Assembly: GCA_013397075.1 (NCBI GenBank)
Contig: VWZS01008125.1
Location: 2,911,023 to 2,975,022, forward strand
Direction of reading: 5' to 3'
Source of the DNA: Rhabdornis inornatus
Taxonomy: Eukaryota; Chordata; Aves; Passeriformes; Rhabdornithidae
Length of the DNA stretch: 64,000 nt
This document shows positions 49,146 through 60,834 of this stretch, piece by piece. Below the pieces are notes generated by a model. The model was not told the origin of the DNA, did not search any database, and saw nothing but the letters and a program-made list of their open reading frames with translations. The first letter of the stretch is position 1, and each line of letters begins with the position of its first letter. The translations under genes and the position numbers were made by a program.

Positions 49146-51650
49146 AAAGAAAAAACTCTCTCTGGGACAGGCTTAGTCTGAACAAGAATGTTAGTCAGAA
49201 CAAAATGTTATGAGCATCTCAAAGCATGGTTATATACTGGGAAATACTGAACAAGTTTAATAATAAGTTTGTTTCCAGTACTGCTAGGTGCATCTAGTTA
49301 AAACTAGGAGAGGAAAAGAAATAACTGAAAACTCAACCAAACAAATTTAAGCAGTGTCGTCTTACACTTTCAACACACCATGCCCACTTTTCTTGTCACT
49401 TAACTGTCACTGCTTTTTGTGCTAATGCTAGCAAATCACAGGATTCAGATTCGGAAAAAATAATGGTGTAGCTGCCCATAAAAGAAAATGAGGAATTGGT
49501 TATTTATAAGAAGTGAGAAGGTCAATCTGAAGGAAGTTCAAGAAACCTCTGGCTTTTAATATGTGGCAGTATGTCATCAGTCTGAAGATGAAATCTTTGA
49601 ATGTCCAAGAGGAATAGTCTGAGTATTTCTCTGATATTAGATAATTAGGCCAAGATCCTTCTGAATACTTTGCTAGATGTATTTGAAAGACAGAGAGGTA
49701 GGAACAACAATACTGTGTGTATGTGTGACTATTCTCAAGCTAACCAAATCTGTATTTTAACATGTTCCATTAACTGTGGATCTAACCAAATGTGGAAAAC
49801 AGAAGTCTGAGAAGAAAACAGTGCAAGAAATGGTGGAAATATTGTTGAATATAGGAAGAGAAAACATGTCATTAATGAAACCAGATACAAGGAAAGTATT
49901 TTTTTTTTTTTTGGTAACAGAATTTTGTATAGGATTACCAAGGCCTTGTTTTTTTGTTGGAGAGACACAATTCAGGAGTAATATAGAGCTATCTCAAATT
50001 TAGACTGAAAAATCAGGTCAGGTAGCAAAATAGAAAGCAACATTTATTTTCCTTTCAGATTGTTGATTTAGTAAATGACTTGACCAAGAAGTCCATTTTA
50101 ATAATACAGGAACACCAGATGAATTGAACTTTACAAATCAGTTGCAAATAGTACCTCTGAAACTGTACCAAATAAACAGCCACTTGCAAACAAGAGGGAG
50201 GACTTGTGTTTTGAAAATACATAATTGTCATGTAAGGGCAGGGCTCGTGCTGAGGACTTTGGCCTCTTATTCTGATTTAAGCTAATTTTCACGTGAGAGA
50301 CATTGTAGTCCTGCAATGGATGACTGCAGTCTGCTTGATTGGACCTTTGATTTCTGCTTGATTTCTCAGTATTGAAGAGCTAACCCTAAAACATATTGCC
50401 ATTATTACTGGATGTGCTTCTATTGATATGAGGAAATATTTATTTATGCCAGCTATGCTATAGTTGAAGTAGGACAGCAAGGGTTATGTTTTATTCATTT
50501 TTAGAAGTGAAAGATACTGGAAGTCTGGAGGAGGAGTAACTTAGGAACCAGTCTCTTTCACAGTCTTCCTAAACAAGAGAGTAATGCTTACGGAAACAGC
50601 TACTCTGACTTTTGCACTTCTATAAAGAAAAAATGCTGGTTCTGTTAGGTTGTGAGCAATAGGTATTACCTGGATACTTTGCAATCTTTTGGGCTTTTCT
50701 AGTTAATAGGATTTATGCTTCCTTCTTTGCAAGATTTATGTTTCTCTTATGCTAAGAGATACCGTATTTCAGTGCTGTGAGACCTAGAATGATGTCTTAC
50801 TGCAGCAATGAATCTATGCAGATGACTGCAAGAGGAGAAACACAGAGACAGTTAATTCATTTTGAAACCTATATATAATTTTACATATCAGCCTGAATCT
50901 GTACCTATTTAATAGTATCATTTGCATTTACCATTTCATATATATGATTCATTATATTGGCATTTAGATTCATTTACATGACTGCAGCCACATGAGCAGA
51001 TTTTTTTGAATCTCAGGCTCCCTGTGGCTTTTTCAATACCTGTTTGCTTTGATTCTTTTTATTACAATGGTTAAGAGGTGATCCTGTGAAAGAGAGAAAA
51101 AAGTCTTGAATGTACTTAGGACCTTATATAAAATTGTAGTCAGGAACACATTCTTTCTACCTCCATAATCCACAACAGAAAAAAAACAAATTATAAATTA
51201 CACTACTCCAGCTGACAGAATGCATGTAAGATTAATAAAAGTGGGATTGCTGATGAACTGGATCACTCTCTGAATGATGATATAAAAAGTCTCAACAAAT
51301 GCCAGGGTTTTATTTATTAAAAATGTTTAGGGGCCTGATGTTGGTGTTTGGCCTTTTCTGTTGAATACACATTAAGGATTTAAATTCTGCAGCAAACCGA
51401 TTTAAAATAGCACTATAGTTATAAAATTAACTTCTTCATAGCATTGCTGTTGAGAATTAGGCTTAATTTGCCAAGATAAAAAAGTCACAAATGTTGATGC
51501 ATCGTTATCTGAAGTGTAATGCACACTTTGTTTTTATGTGGAAGAATAGCTTTAAAAAGCCAATTTGAGAAGTTGGGTGAAACCACATCAGTAATAAATA
51601 TGGATTGTTTGCAGTTGAAATAGCTTTTAAATTGTCTCCTTTGGTTTACC
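49146..51650. other. Unique non-coding DNA, no gene seen
   Basis: AT-rich sequence with a T-run at 49899-49912. No gene, repeat family or RNA gene recognised. Confidence 0.5.
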
Positions 51651-51664
51651 TTTTTTTTTTTTTT
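51651..51664. repeat. T14 run
   Basis: A pure T-run followed by ACAG, which resembles a splice acceptor. The sequence after it does not stay open or protein-like, so I do not call an exon. Confidence 0.9.
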
Positions 51665-51665
51665 A

Positions 51666-54600
51666 CAGACAAAAATGTTGCCTCTTTTAAGGAACAAGCA
51701 CCATGTAGTATTGTTAATGAAAATATAGAGAAGAAAGAGATCAAGTAAAATTTCTCATATGGGTTACTCCCTAGACATTATATGTCTCATTTTTTCTTTT
51801 TCTATAAAATATTTTAAAAACTTTTTTCAAAGCACAAATAGCATTGAGTTTCTAGAATATTTTGACCTATCCATCTGATTTCATATTTCAATGACCATAA
51901 TTCACCTGGAGAGATTATCCTCTTAACACCTTGAAGTTAATGAATTTGTAGTCTATTTACCTTGGAAAACTGTTAACTATTTGAAATGACAAAAAGCCCC
52001 GAATGACCTAGATTTAATAAATAGAAACAAGGCTAGGCAGCATTTAACCCTTATTTTCTGTGGTCAAAAGCACATCTGATCTTGTCCAAATTCTAACGAA
52101 TAAAAAAATCATGACCCCAAAAGGTAATAAAGGCACTAGTATTTAATGGAATCCACTGGATTCTTGCAAGATGAAAAGATATGATCTTATTAAACATATA
52201 TCCTGCTATGTGTAGTCCTAATCTTAAATGCAACAGGTAACCTAAAGAGTAAAACCGAGCCAGAGACCATTGAACCAGAGAACTATGAGCCACTTTTACT
52301 GTTTTAGATTTTTTTAGGGTCTATGAATAAATGGATGCTTTCAGGCCATCTCACTTGTCGCTCTAGTTCCATTTCTGTGCTCAATGGGGACTTTTGTTGA
52401 GAGAGAGCATCACTTTGGCATTTTCAGTGCAGTTCAGCGAAACTGTGAAGCCTCTGTGAGGTTCCTGATCCTATACCTAACCAAATCTTAACTGTAGCCA
52501 AAAACCTCAACAAAGAACAGAATGATATGCAAATCATTATTTTCTTCTGGAACAAATCCTTACTCTGAACTACCAATCCTCCCAAGATCTATATGCATCA
52601 TTTCATTGGATGAAACTCTTCCTTCATTTTACATTATCATCTAGTGCCAATTTATATCTTCTTTAGGTGCTGTCTTTCCAAAACATACTTGCAATACCAA
52701 ACCTAACCTGTACAGAACCCACAGATTTGTTTTTCTTCTCTTCAGCACAATCTTTCAATCTCCACTGGCAGGGCTTTTGCACTCAGCAGGCTGTGTAGTT
52801 CTGCAGCTTCTGCTTGCTCTGAGGAAACTTACTCTTACTTACTATTCATAAATATCAGCCCAGAAAACCAGTTCCCTGGAAAACAGAAAATAAAATGCTT
52901 TTTTTAATCGAACCAGCCTTCCTCCTTCTAAAGGCAGCCCTGACAACAGGAGGCATCAGTAAGAGAGTTGTTAAGTTCCTGTACTCAAAGATCCTTATTC
53001 TGAATTTAACTAGAAAGTCCCCTATGGACCATATTAAAATACAAACTGTTTCCTTTCCAGAAATTGCCTTCTTCCTCACCCACAGCTTTTTTGAATATTT
53101 AAACCTGGTGTTTTTAATTGCACCTTTCCACAGCCCAAAATATAAGCCCTCATCAACATTCAGGAAAAAAAAAATTTAAAAGGCCCGTTTTTTGATTCCT
53201 GAAGCCTTCTAGACTGGTATTGTGTACCAGTTCAAATATTGAAACTGTCTCTTCAAGATTTTCTGTTTTTATTGAGAGTTTCCAACTCGCTAAGGAGTAA
53301 ATCTGTGTCCATATGCTCATGAGCTTCATAGGATCTTAAATAAATCTAACTTTGTTTTGTCCATGCCATGATCTTAACCATAGTTATGACCCCATTCCTA
53401 GGTTTTCAAACAGAACAGAGAGATGGGCAGAGAAAAAAAAAAAAAGATTAAATTCTCTTTTTTGGCCACAGTAGAACAAAATGTCTCAGTGACACCTGGA
53501 GGATAAAGAAACATGAATTTGTATTCATGACTTCAGGCCCTGCTCCCAGGAAAGTTACCATGAACCACAGTTCTACTCATATGCTAATAAGTTTGACATG
53601 TTTACAAGAACAGAGCCAAACAACAAAAAACTTCCAGTGTGAAGAGAAGCTTTCTTCTGGGTTGGCTCCCTGAAACCTTCTGCCATGCAGTGTTCTGTAA
53701 ACATCAGCAGAGTCAAATTCCTGGGTTTGTGCTTTGTGGTGGCAGACCCATATATAAGGAAAAGCAAACCAGAAACTCTTGATTTACAATTCAGATATTG
53801 GAGGATGCCTCAGTAAAATCTCCTTTACACGCTTTGTTCTCAGAAACTTAAACAGAGCTCAAGAAAAAGGGAACAGTAGGGTTCATCTCTACTTCATCAA
53901 AAGAAAATGGAAATAGTTTCTCAAGAAAGATGGCTGAACTTTCCAGGATCTACCAAAAAGACTGAATCGTAAGAGAAAAAAGTTGTAAGAACAGTTGGAG
54001 AATATATATATTTATAGGACTAGAGGGGAATTTTCTGGCACTGAAAATTCATAGGCCAGAGAAGGTCCATTCATTCTCTTTTCTATCCTACCAGTGCTAG
54101 AGTTTAAAAATATCCCCAAGACATGAGCTACAAAAAATTGAGCAATTCTTTACATCTGGCATGGAACCTCATCCTAGGTTACAGAATCCTCATAAACTGT
54201 GCAGTTACAATAGTCTGCATCTGAGAATAACAGGATATTAGAGAAACTGTTGTCCTTGGTTACCCTTGTTGGACTAGGAGAAAATATTAGCCATACTCTG
54301 GAATGGATTCCAGGAGATCTGCCACAAACCTGCAGTCCCCAGTTTTCTTGCACTTAAAAACATACTGTGTACCCTCCAAGATATTAAAAAAAATATATAT
54401 ACATATAAATTAAACTTCCCTAAAACTTGGATTTTAGTCTAGGCATGAACCAAGATAAAGGAATATTTCAGACTATTGCAAAGTGATGCTTATTCATGAT
54501 ATGGCCACTGCTCAGCTTAGCATACTCCAAAGGCTTCTGCTTTTTCCCCCTTCTCTTTTGGAGCAAGCCACAGTCACGGGGGAACAAACAGGGAAAGAAA

Positions 54601-56225
54601 ACTGTCACACAGACTTTGGTAATCATAAGTGTAGCTTCAGACACCAACCTAGACCAAACCAAAAACTAGAGACTTCAGTAAAAATATGAAGTGATCTTTC
54701 CCCCTGACTTGGAGATGCAGGATTTTGGGCTGGTGCAGAGTAGTGTTTCTCTATAAACCTACCATTAGCCATTCACTAGCAGCTATGTTCCTGTTCCTAA
54801 TATTCCATCTGCAATTTTCAACTTTCCTGTTATGCTGTGCTTAAGAATGGAGATACTCAACTCTTGGGAAGTGAATGAAATAGGAATTACCTTTTTGTTG
54901 TAGCACTAGGTCATACTTTATGTTCCTGAGCCTTGAAAGGTCCAGTAATAGAGTAGGTACTTCATTCCCTCTCCTTTCTAATCCTAACCCCAACTATAAA
55001 TTTAGTAAAGGGAGCCATCTTGGGAAAAATCTCCCGCACTGACTCACCTTTTACCATAAGTTTACAGAAGTTCTATAGAAGGAAAAAAATGAAATAGGAG
55101 CTACTTTCCTGCTCTGACATCTTTCATCAATTTGCATCACTGCCAAGATTAGAGGGGGAAAGAAACATAGAAGTCAGTCCTCTTCCTAAATCATTCTTTA
55201 CCACCTCTAAGCAAGTTCTGCAGAATCAGCAGGTTCCTGCTGTCCATGACCCTGAGCATAAGACTTAAATGGGGGTTTAACAGTAAATCAGAGTAACTAC
55301 CACTCTCTGCCTCGATTGAGGGGCTTTAGACACCAGTAATTGTAGTTTTTAGCAGACTGTTCTGCTTAATCAAAACCCAAAGGCTCCCAAACTTGCTCAT
55401 CAACTGTAAGTTTGGGAAATAATGGCCCTAGTATCTGATATAAGGGAGTTCTGAAATTAATACATAACAAATCAATGTCTTTCTCTAGTTTTGACCCAGT
55501 CCTTACCTTGCTTTTAAAGGTAATGCTTAGTCAATGTTTTTATTAGATTAGATAAAAAACCACAGAAAGCATTCTCCCTTTCAGAATCATCATTCATCAA
55601 TGACTGATTAACTTTGTGGGATTTGGAATTTCTTAAGATCTTCTCTGTAATCTTAATTTAGCTTAATGAATGATTCCTGGTTCAGGTGTCATAACATTAA
55701 AAATTACCCTTCATTTATAAAAACAGCATTTTATAACAATATCCAGCACTCTGGTAGATACAGCACTTATTTCTTGCGCTGGAGCACTAATACACAGGTC
55801 AACATTAGTGAAGGTACTGGGAAAAACTCCTTCTGTCTCCACTGTTGATTCTGCTTCAGAACAAGCACCCAGGCATCTTTGGCAGGGAAAACCTCTTTGG
55901 TTATTGTCCTCCACAACTTCTACAGGGAACCCAGGGAACAATCTCTGGACAGGAAAAAAACATGAAGCACGACGTTTTTCATACTCAACTTTCTACAAAG
56001 TATAAGTCATACAAGAGAGGAATATTGTCTTTTTCTGAAGTTCACAACATCGCTCTTGGTGAAGGATAGGCTTCAGACATCTTAGTCTAGCATTCAGATT
56101 AAAGTATAAAAATAATACAAATTGCAATTATAAATGTAATTCTTCTGGCTTTGAGTTATTTTTTGCCATAGCAATATAGTTGGTGTGAAACAGCACAATG
56201 CAATCAGCAACAATGCAATCATGCT
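51666..56225. other. Unique non-coding DNA, no gene seen
   Basis: More than 4.5 kb without a supportable gene or named repeat. Longest frames are about 94 codons (52895-53179, plus). A TATATA patch occurs near 54003 and 54391. Confidence 0.5.
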
Positions 56226-56226
56226 G

Positions 56227-56545
56227 TCACCACCCTGAGTGCACTACATGCCCTGATCAGTCTCAACAGAGATCCTCAGCTTCCATCCATGGGTCAGGAG
56301 CCCTCTTTCAGCCTGTATTTTGGCTCCCTCTCCTGAGCTGAGAGGTAGGTTTTGACTTCTGGTATCCTGACTTGCTGGCTGTACTCCTGAGTGCAGGCAT
56401 TGCCTTGCCTGACAATTGCTGGGCTGCCAGCAGAGCCAATGTCTGTCACCACCCCTGCCCTGCCTGAATATGATGGGGCTGGGCCCTGTTGGTGCAGTCA
56501 CCCCTGGTTCTTTGGCCCTTGGGGGACAGCTCTGCTCTTGCTGTC
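56227..56545. other. GC-richer patch, possibly an unrecognised repeat
   Basis: About 320 bases with clearly higher G+C than the flanks and open frames on both strands (56244-56501 minus; 56391-56612 plus). The sharp composition change suggests an inserted element such as a retroelement 5' part or LTR, but I could not match it to a family that I know. Confidence 0.35.
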
Positions 56546-56549
56546 CCCT

Positions 56550-57235
56550 GACACTCTATGCTCAGCAAACATAATCTTAATTCCAATTCCTTCTCATCTC
56601 ATCCTTGTTTGAGGTCAGTGAAGTGTCTGAGTAGATAAAAAAGTTAAGGTCTCTGCCTGTTATGAAGCTTTGTCTGCTAACCAAATGCTTCAAGCCCTTT
56701 AACCTAATCCATGGACCATTTTTTTTCTTCTTGAGGCAGCCTTTGCTGAAGTTCAGCAGGCCTTGAGAGCAAACCTTATTGGAATTATATATTATATAAT
56801 CTCCTCACTGTAAATGCAAATGGAGTTTTACCCCTAATGGTAACCCAATAAGTGAATGCTGGCTGAAGCAAATGGAAATTTTCTGCTTCTGAAGCTTGTC
56901 TTCATGCAGATTCAGGGAACCTGAAGGAGTTCTGCAAGGAGTTCTCTGTGTTCCTCCTTTGCCTGAACCCCCTTCTGCACCCTGCCCTCAGTTAACAGCA
57001 ATCTAGTCTGAAAAAAGAAAAAAACCAGAAGAGTTACTAGCTTTCCTCATTTGCCTAGTTCATGTTTCTCAATGTAGTATTAACTGTGCAGAATCTACTT
57101 AATATAACCATGTGTTTAATCACAGCAGAAACTTCAAGCTAATAATATACCTTAACAGTCATAGTTAATCATAATAGCTAATAATAATTTTGCAAAACTC
57201 AGCTATGTCTGTGATCCAGGTCTCAATTTTGAGAC
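56550..57235. other. Unique non-coding DNA, no gene seen
   Basis: No gene or named repeat recognised. Confidence 0.5.
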
Positions 57236-57451
57236 ATGCAACTGTGTGACCTTTTCTCAATTTTATTTAACACAAAAAATGAACATTTTGTGAGAGTGTG
57301 TCTGTTCTGCAAGGTAACAAAAGCAAGAACCAAGTCAGAAGTGAAATCACTTCGATCAATAATAGCAGTAGCTCAGGAGAAAAATACTGGCCTGAAGGAA
57401 AGATATAAAATTCTGAGAGAAATCATAGAGAGCAGAAGAATGGCAATTTAG
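57236..57451 (+). other. Short Lys/Glu/Arg-rich open frame, status unknown
   Basis: The last 45 or so residues of this 71-codon frame are rich in Lys, Arg and Glu, with Ile and Leu at intervals that would suit an amphipathic helix or coiled coil, ending in ESRRMAI before a TAG stop. A possible splice acceptor (TTCTGCAAG) lies near 57312. The DNA is purine-rich on this strand, which alone would produce such residues. I do not recognise it as part of a known protein; it may be chance, a terminal exon or a pseudogene scrap. Confidence 0.15.
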
Positions 57452-57454
57452 CAA

Positions 57455-59460
57455 GATCAAGGATCATTCTGCTATAGGCAGTAACTTGACCTTATACTTG
57501 CCATCTGGCTGATGACTGCTGGTCAGCAAAGAGCCTTTGGTGCCTGCTTTTGGACTCTATTGCCTCTAGTTCCAATTATTTTCCATGTATAGAAGATAAC
57601 TGTCTTACACTCATTAGTTTTGTATAATCATACTTACAAATCCCCTTCTTTAACACAGTGAGAGGTATTCAAATAGAAGTGAATAAAGAAATAGTTATGA
57701 GTCTTCTAAATAGCAATCAGGACACCAACAGTAAGAAAAATCCGTAACAGAATGTACTGTAAGTGATTTCTCTCTGTAGTATCTGGACCAGTCTTCTGTT
57801 AAAAAGGGCTTGCAATGAACTCAAAATAAAGCCTTTCTGTCTATAACATTTATGTTTATGACAGCTTGTAGTTTAAATGAGGGACCTAGTTATCCTGTTT
57901 AGCATTAGAGAAAAATAATGACTAATCTTCTTTTCTGTAACTTAACACTTTCCTGTCTCAGGGATGTTGCATGCGCAAGTAACAAACAGGATTCTTCAGC
58001 CCATGAATTCCTAATCCTAACCCTAGAAGCAGCTCTTTGTTGATCTTTAAGACATTGCAAGATCCAGCATCAAGTATTTAAATTCTTAGACTACTGGTAT
58101 AGAGTAAGTCACTCTCATGGGGTTCCCAGATGGGTCACAGGACTGTTTCTTTGGCACAGCAGACAGAAGATGATACCACAGGGTTTCTGATATGGCACTA
58201 AGTGCTTGTGCTCACCCATCTGATCTCTAGCACTGCAGACTTAGCCCTTATCCAGACTGCAACCTAACCTGTTTCACTTCAGCTTGGCCACTCAACTGAG
58301 AACTAAAGCCTTCTCTCCATTCAGTGTGACAGCAATTGAGTCTTCTGAACCTTTGAAAAGCTCAGAGTGCTGTGGAAAAGGGTTGCTGCTTCTGTCAGAG
58401 CAGATATTGGTGTTTACAGAAAACCTGACAGTTTGGAAGCTAGGTGGTAAATTCTAGCCCAACAGTTGGCCTATTACTGGCAGTAAAAATGAAGAATACC
58501 TGATTAGTTTTGAATTTCATGCCTTTTGAAATTCTTTTTACATTTCTTTTGTAGATCTTTTGGGTTCGCCCCATCAAACAGTGACATGAAACCTTATTAC
58601 ATCAGTCAAACTTGCAAAATTCAAAATGGTGAAGCATCTCTCCTCTCCTTTTATCAGAGCAGTGGCATTAAGCTCTTCATGAAACAGCTGCACATGTTGG
58701 GCTAATATTGTGTTATCCTAATTTTTATTGTGATTTCAACAAATCACAACTTAAAAAAAAAATGTTATTTGTACAGAGTGTAGCTGAGTCTGAGATTTTC
58801 AGGAGTTCTTGACACTAACAAAAGCAATTTCCCATTTATAAATTACACATGCTGGACTAAATAAGGTAATTCAGTGACACTGTACAGAGTGCCAATTGAG
58901 TGCCACTGCAATTCCAACAGTTTCCCTGGGCCATAGATATTATTATACTGTTTAAGGTATTTAATTTGAGAAAGAGGTTTGGAATAAGAAAATCCAGGAT
59001 GAAAAATTTTGGTATTTTCTACCATTAGGCTCTCAAATGCTGACAAGGCTACAGCCACACAGTATGTTGTAGTTACTATGATTTTCATATATAATCACTT
59101 TGTTGATATGCCTATTTATTTCCAGTTCAGAAATGTCTAAGCAAACATATTTGTATTTGCACAGCTGTTGGGGGCACAATAACTTTTTAGCATATCAATT
59201 GCTATTCTAATCTAAACAAATGTAGATGTTTATAAATAGATTTAGTTCCCATTTTTTCTATTTCTTTAAAGAGAAATTTAAATCCTCATAAGTAAAGGGT
59301 GCGAGCATTCACATGTGACACTTGTGGCTTGTTATCCATCATAAATAATAAATAGATGAAGTGAGCATTTACATCTTGAATTCTTTAGTGGCTAGAGACT
59401 TTATTGAGAGACATGGGGCAATAATTCAAAGTGACTGAAACATTAATTAATCTTATTGTT
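57455..59460. other. Unique non-coding DNA, no gene seen
   Basis: No gene or named repeat recognised. Confidence 0.5.
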
Positions 59461-59465
59461 CCTTG

Positions 59466-59602
59466 ACAATAGAGTGAAAATCTTTTTAGGGCAAGAACCA
59501 TCTTTTTGTTCTCTGCTAGTACAGCATCTAGTGCAATGACAGGTACTCACTTAGGGCTCTGAGGTGCTTTTAAATTATAAATGGTAATCATAATACTCTT
59601 CC
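59466..59602 (+). mobile_element. Ancient amniote repeat, 3' tail
   Basis: The sequence runs through AGGGCAAGAACCATC (59489), TTTTTGTTCTCTGC (59503), TACAGCATCTAGTGCAATGA (59520) and TTAGGGCTCTGAGGTGCTTT (59552) into an AT-rich tail. This is the same family, in the opposite orientation, as the copy at 38.3-38.6 kb, and I recall it from turtle and crocodilian genomes. Only about 140 bases of the 3' end survive. The formal family name is uncertain. Confidence 0.6.
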
Positions 59603-59605
59603 AAT

Positions 59606-60311
59606 AGATGTAGTAGATTTAATAAACCATTCTCAATGCAAACTCTAATTTAGAGGTTTCATTATTGCATACACTTTGAAAACTCTATTGAGGGAATGTT
59701 GAATGACTAAGTCTAGGAAAAATCTGAACGTTTAATTAAAATTTTATTGGCTTCTCATTCTTGACAGTGATTTCTATGAAGATGCAGTGTCTAAGAAGAG
59801 GGTGGCATATCCCCCAAAAGAGACACAACAATGAATTCTGTGTATCAGTAAAGGGTTCTTTGAGAGAGTTAATCAACACAGCTGTGAGGAATGGAGAGCT
59901 CCTTTTCACTGAAATAGGGCCCACTTCTGGGAGTGTGGTTGAGACAATCAGTTCTGTAAGCACACTAATTCTGTAATGATTCTCCTACATCATGGACATT
60001 AGATACTGCAATATTAATGAATTTTGACGAATGGTGGAAAAACCAGTACTGAACAAAAAAACCTTAACCCTCTGGTTGAAAAATTAATTCCTTGAGAAAC
60101 AAATAGGAATAGATATACACTGCTGTATATATAAAAGAGTGAATGCTTACATGCGTATAAAATGAGTACATATACACACAAGATACATATTCTATCATTC
60201 ATTCTCCTTCATAATCTCCAGTTCTAAAAGACCTAGAACAAAGGTGATTATCTGAAATGGATTTGTAATTTTTTTTTTTTATTCATAAAGAGTGCTTCAG
60301 AACACAAGCTA
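59606..60311. other. Unique non-coding DNA, no gene seen
   Basis: AT-rich sequence; a T-run at 60271-60281 lies just before the CR1 fragment. Confidence 0.5.
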
Positions 60312-60312
60312 T

Positions 60313-60833
60313 CATAGAATCAAATGGTGATTTGAATTGAAAGAAACCTTTAAAGATCATCTAGTCCAACCCCTCTGCCATGTGCAGGGCCATCTTTCAC
60401 TAAACCAGGTTGCTCAAAGCCCCATCAAACCTCACCTTGAACAATCCCAGGGATGAGGAATCCACAGCTACTCTGGACAACTATGCCAGCATCTCACTAC
60501 TCTCAGCAAAAACATTACTTTATAATACCCAATCTAAATCTCTCAGTTTAAAACCATTGCCCCTTTCTGTCAGTAAAGATCTTGATAAAAAGTTCTTCTT
60601 TGTCTTATAAACCTCTTTTAGGTACTGGAAGGCTGCTATATAGTCTCTTCAGAGCTTTCTTTTCTAGGGGCAGAACTGCTGAGCCTTCTCCACTCTGAAC
60701 ATTCCCAACTCCCTCAGCCTTTCCTCGCAGAAGAGATGCTTAATTATCTTTGTTGACAATCTCTTCATCATATTTGTCCCCCAGGGCCACCAGGTCCTTC
60801 TCTGCCAACCTTCTTTCCACCTAATTGAACAAA
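60313..60833 (-). mobile_element. CR1 LINE 3' fragment, avian type
   Basis: This is the clearest CR1 copy. On the plus strand it starts with CATAGAATCA, the complement of the ATTCTATG-type 8-base unit that ends CR1 elements. It continues with AAAGATCATCTAGTCCAACC (60352), GGTTGCTCAAAGCCCCATCA (60407), TTGAACAATCCCAGGGATGA (60437), TTTAGGTACTGGAAGGCTGC (60618) and CTCCCTCAGCCTTTCCTCGC (60710). It reaches the C-terminal end of ORF2 and is then 5'-truncated. CR1 inserts by target-primed reverse transcription and leaves no target duplication of fixed size. The 66-codon frame at 60410-60610 is antisense to it. Confidence 0.95.
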
Positions 60834-60834
60834 C

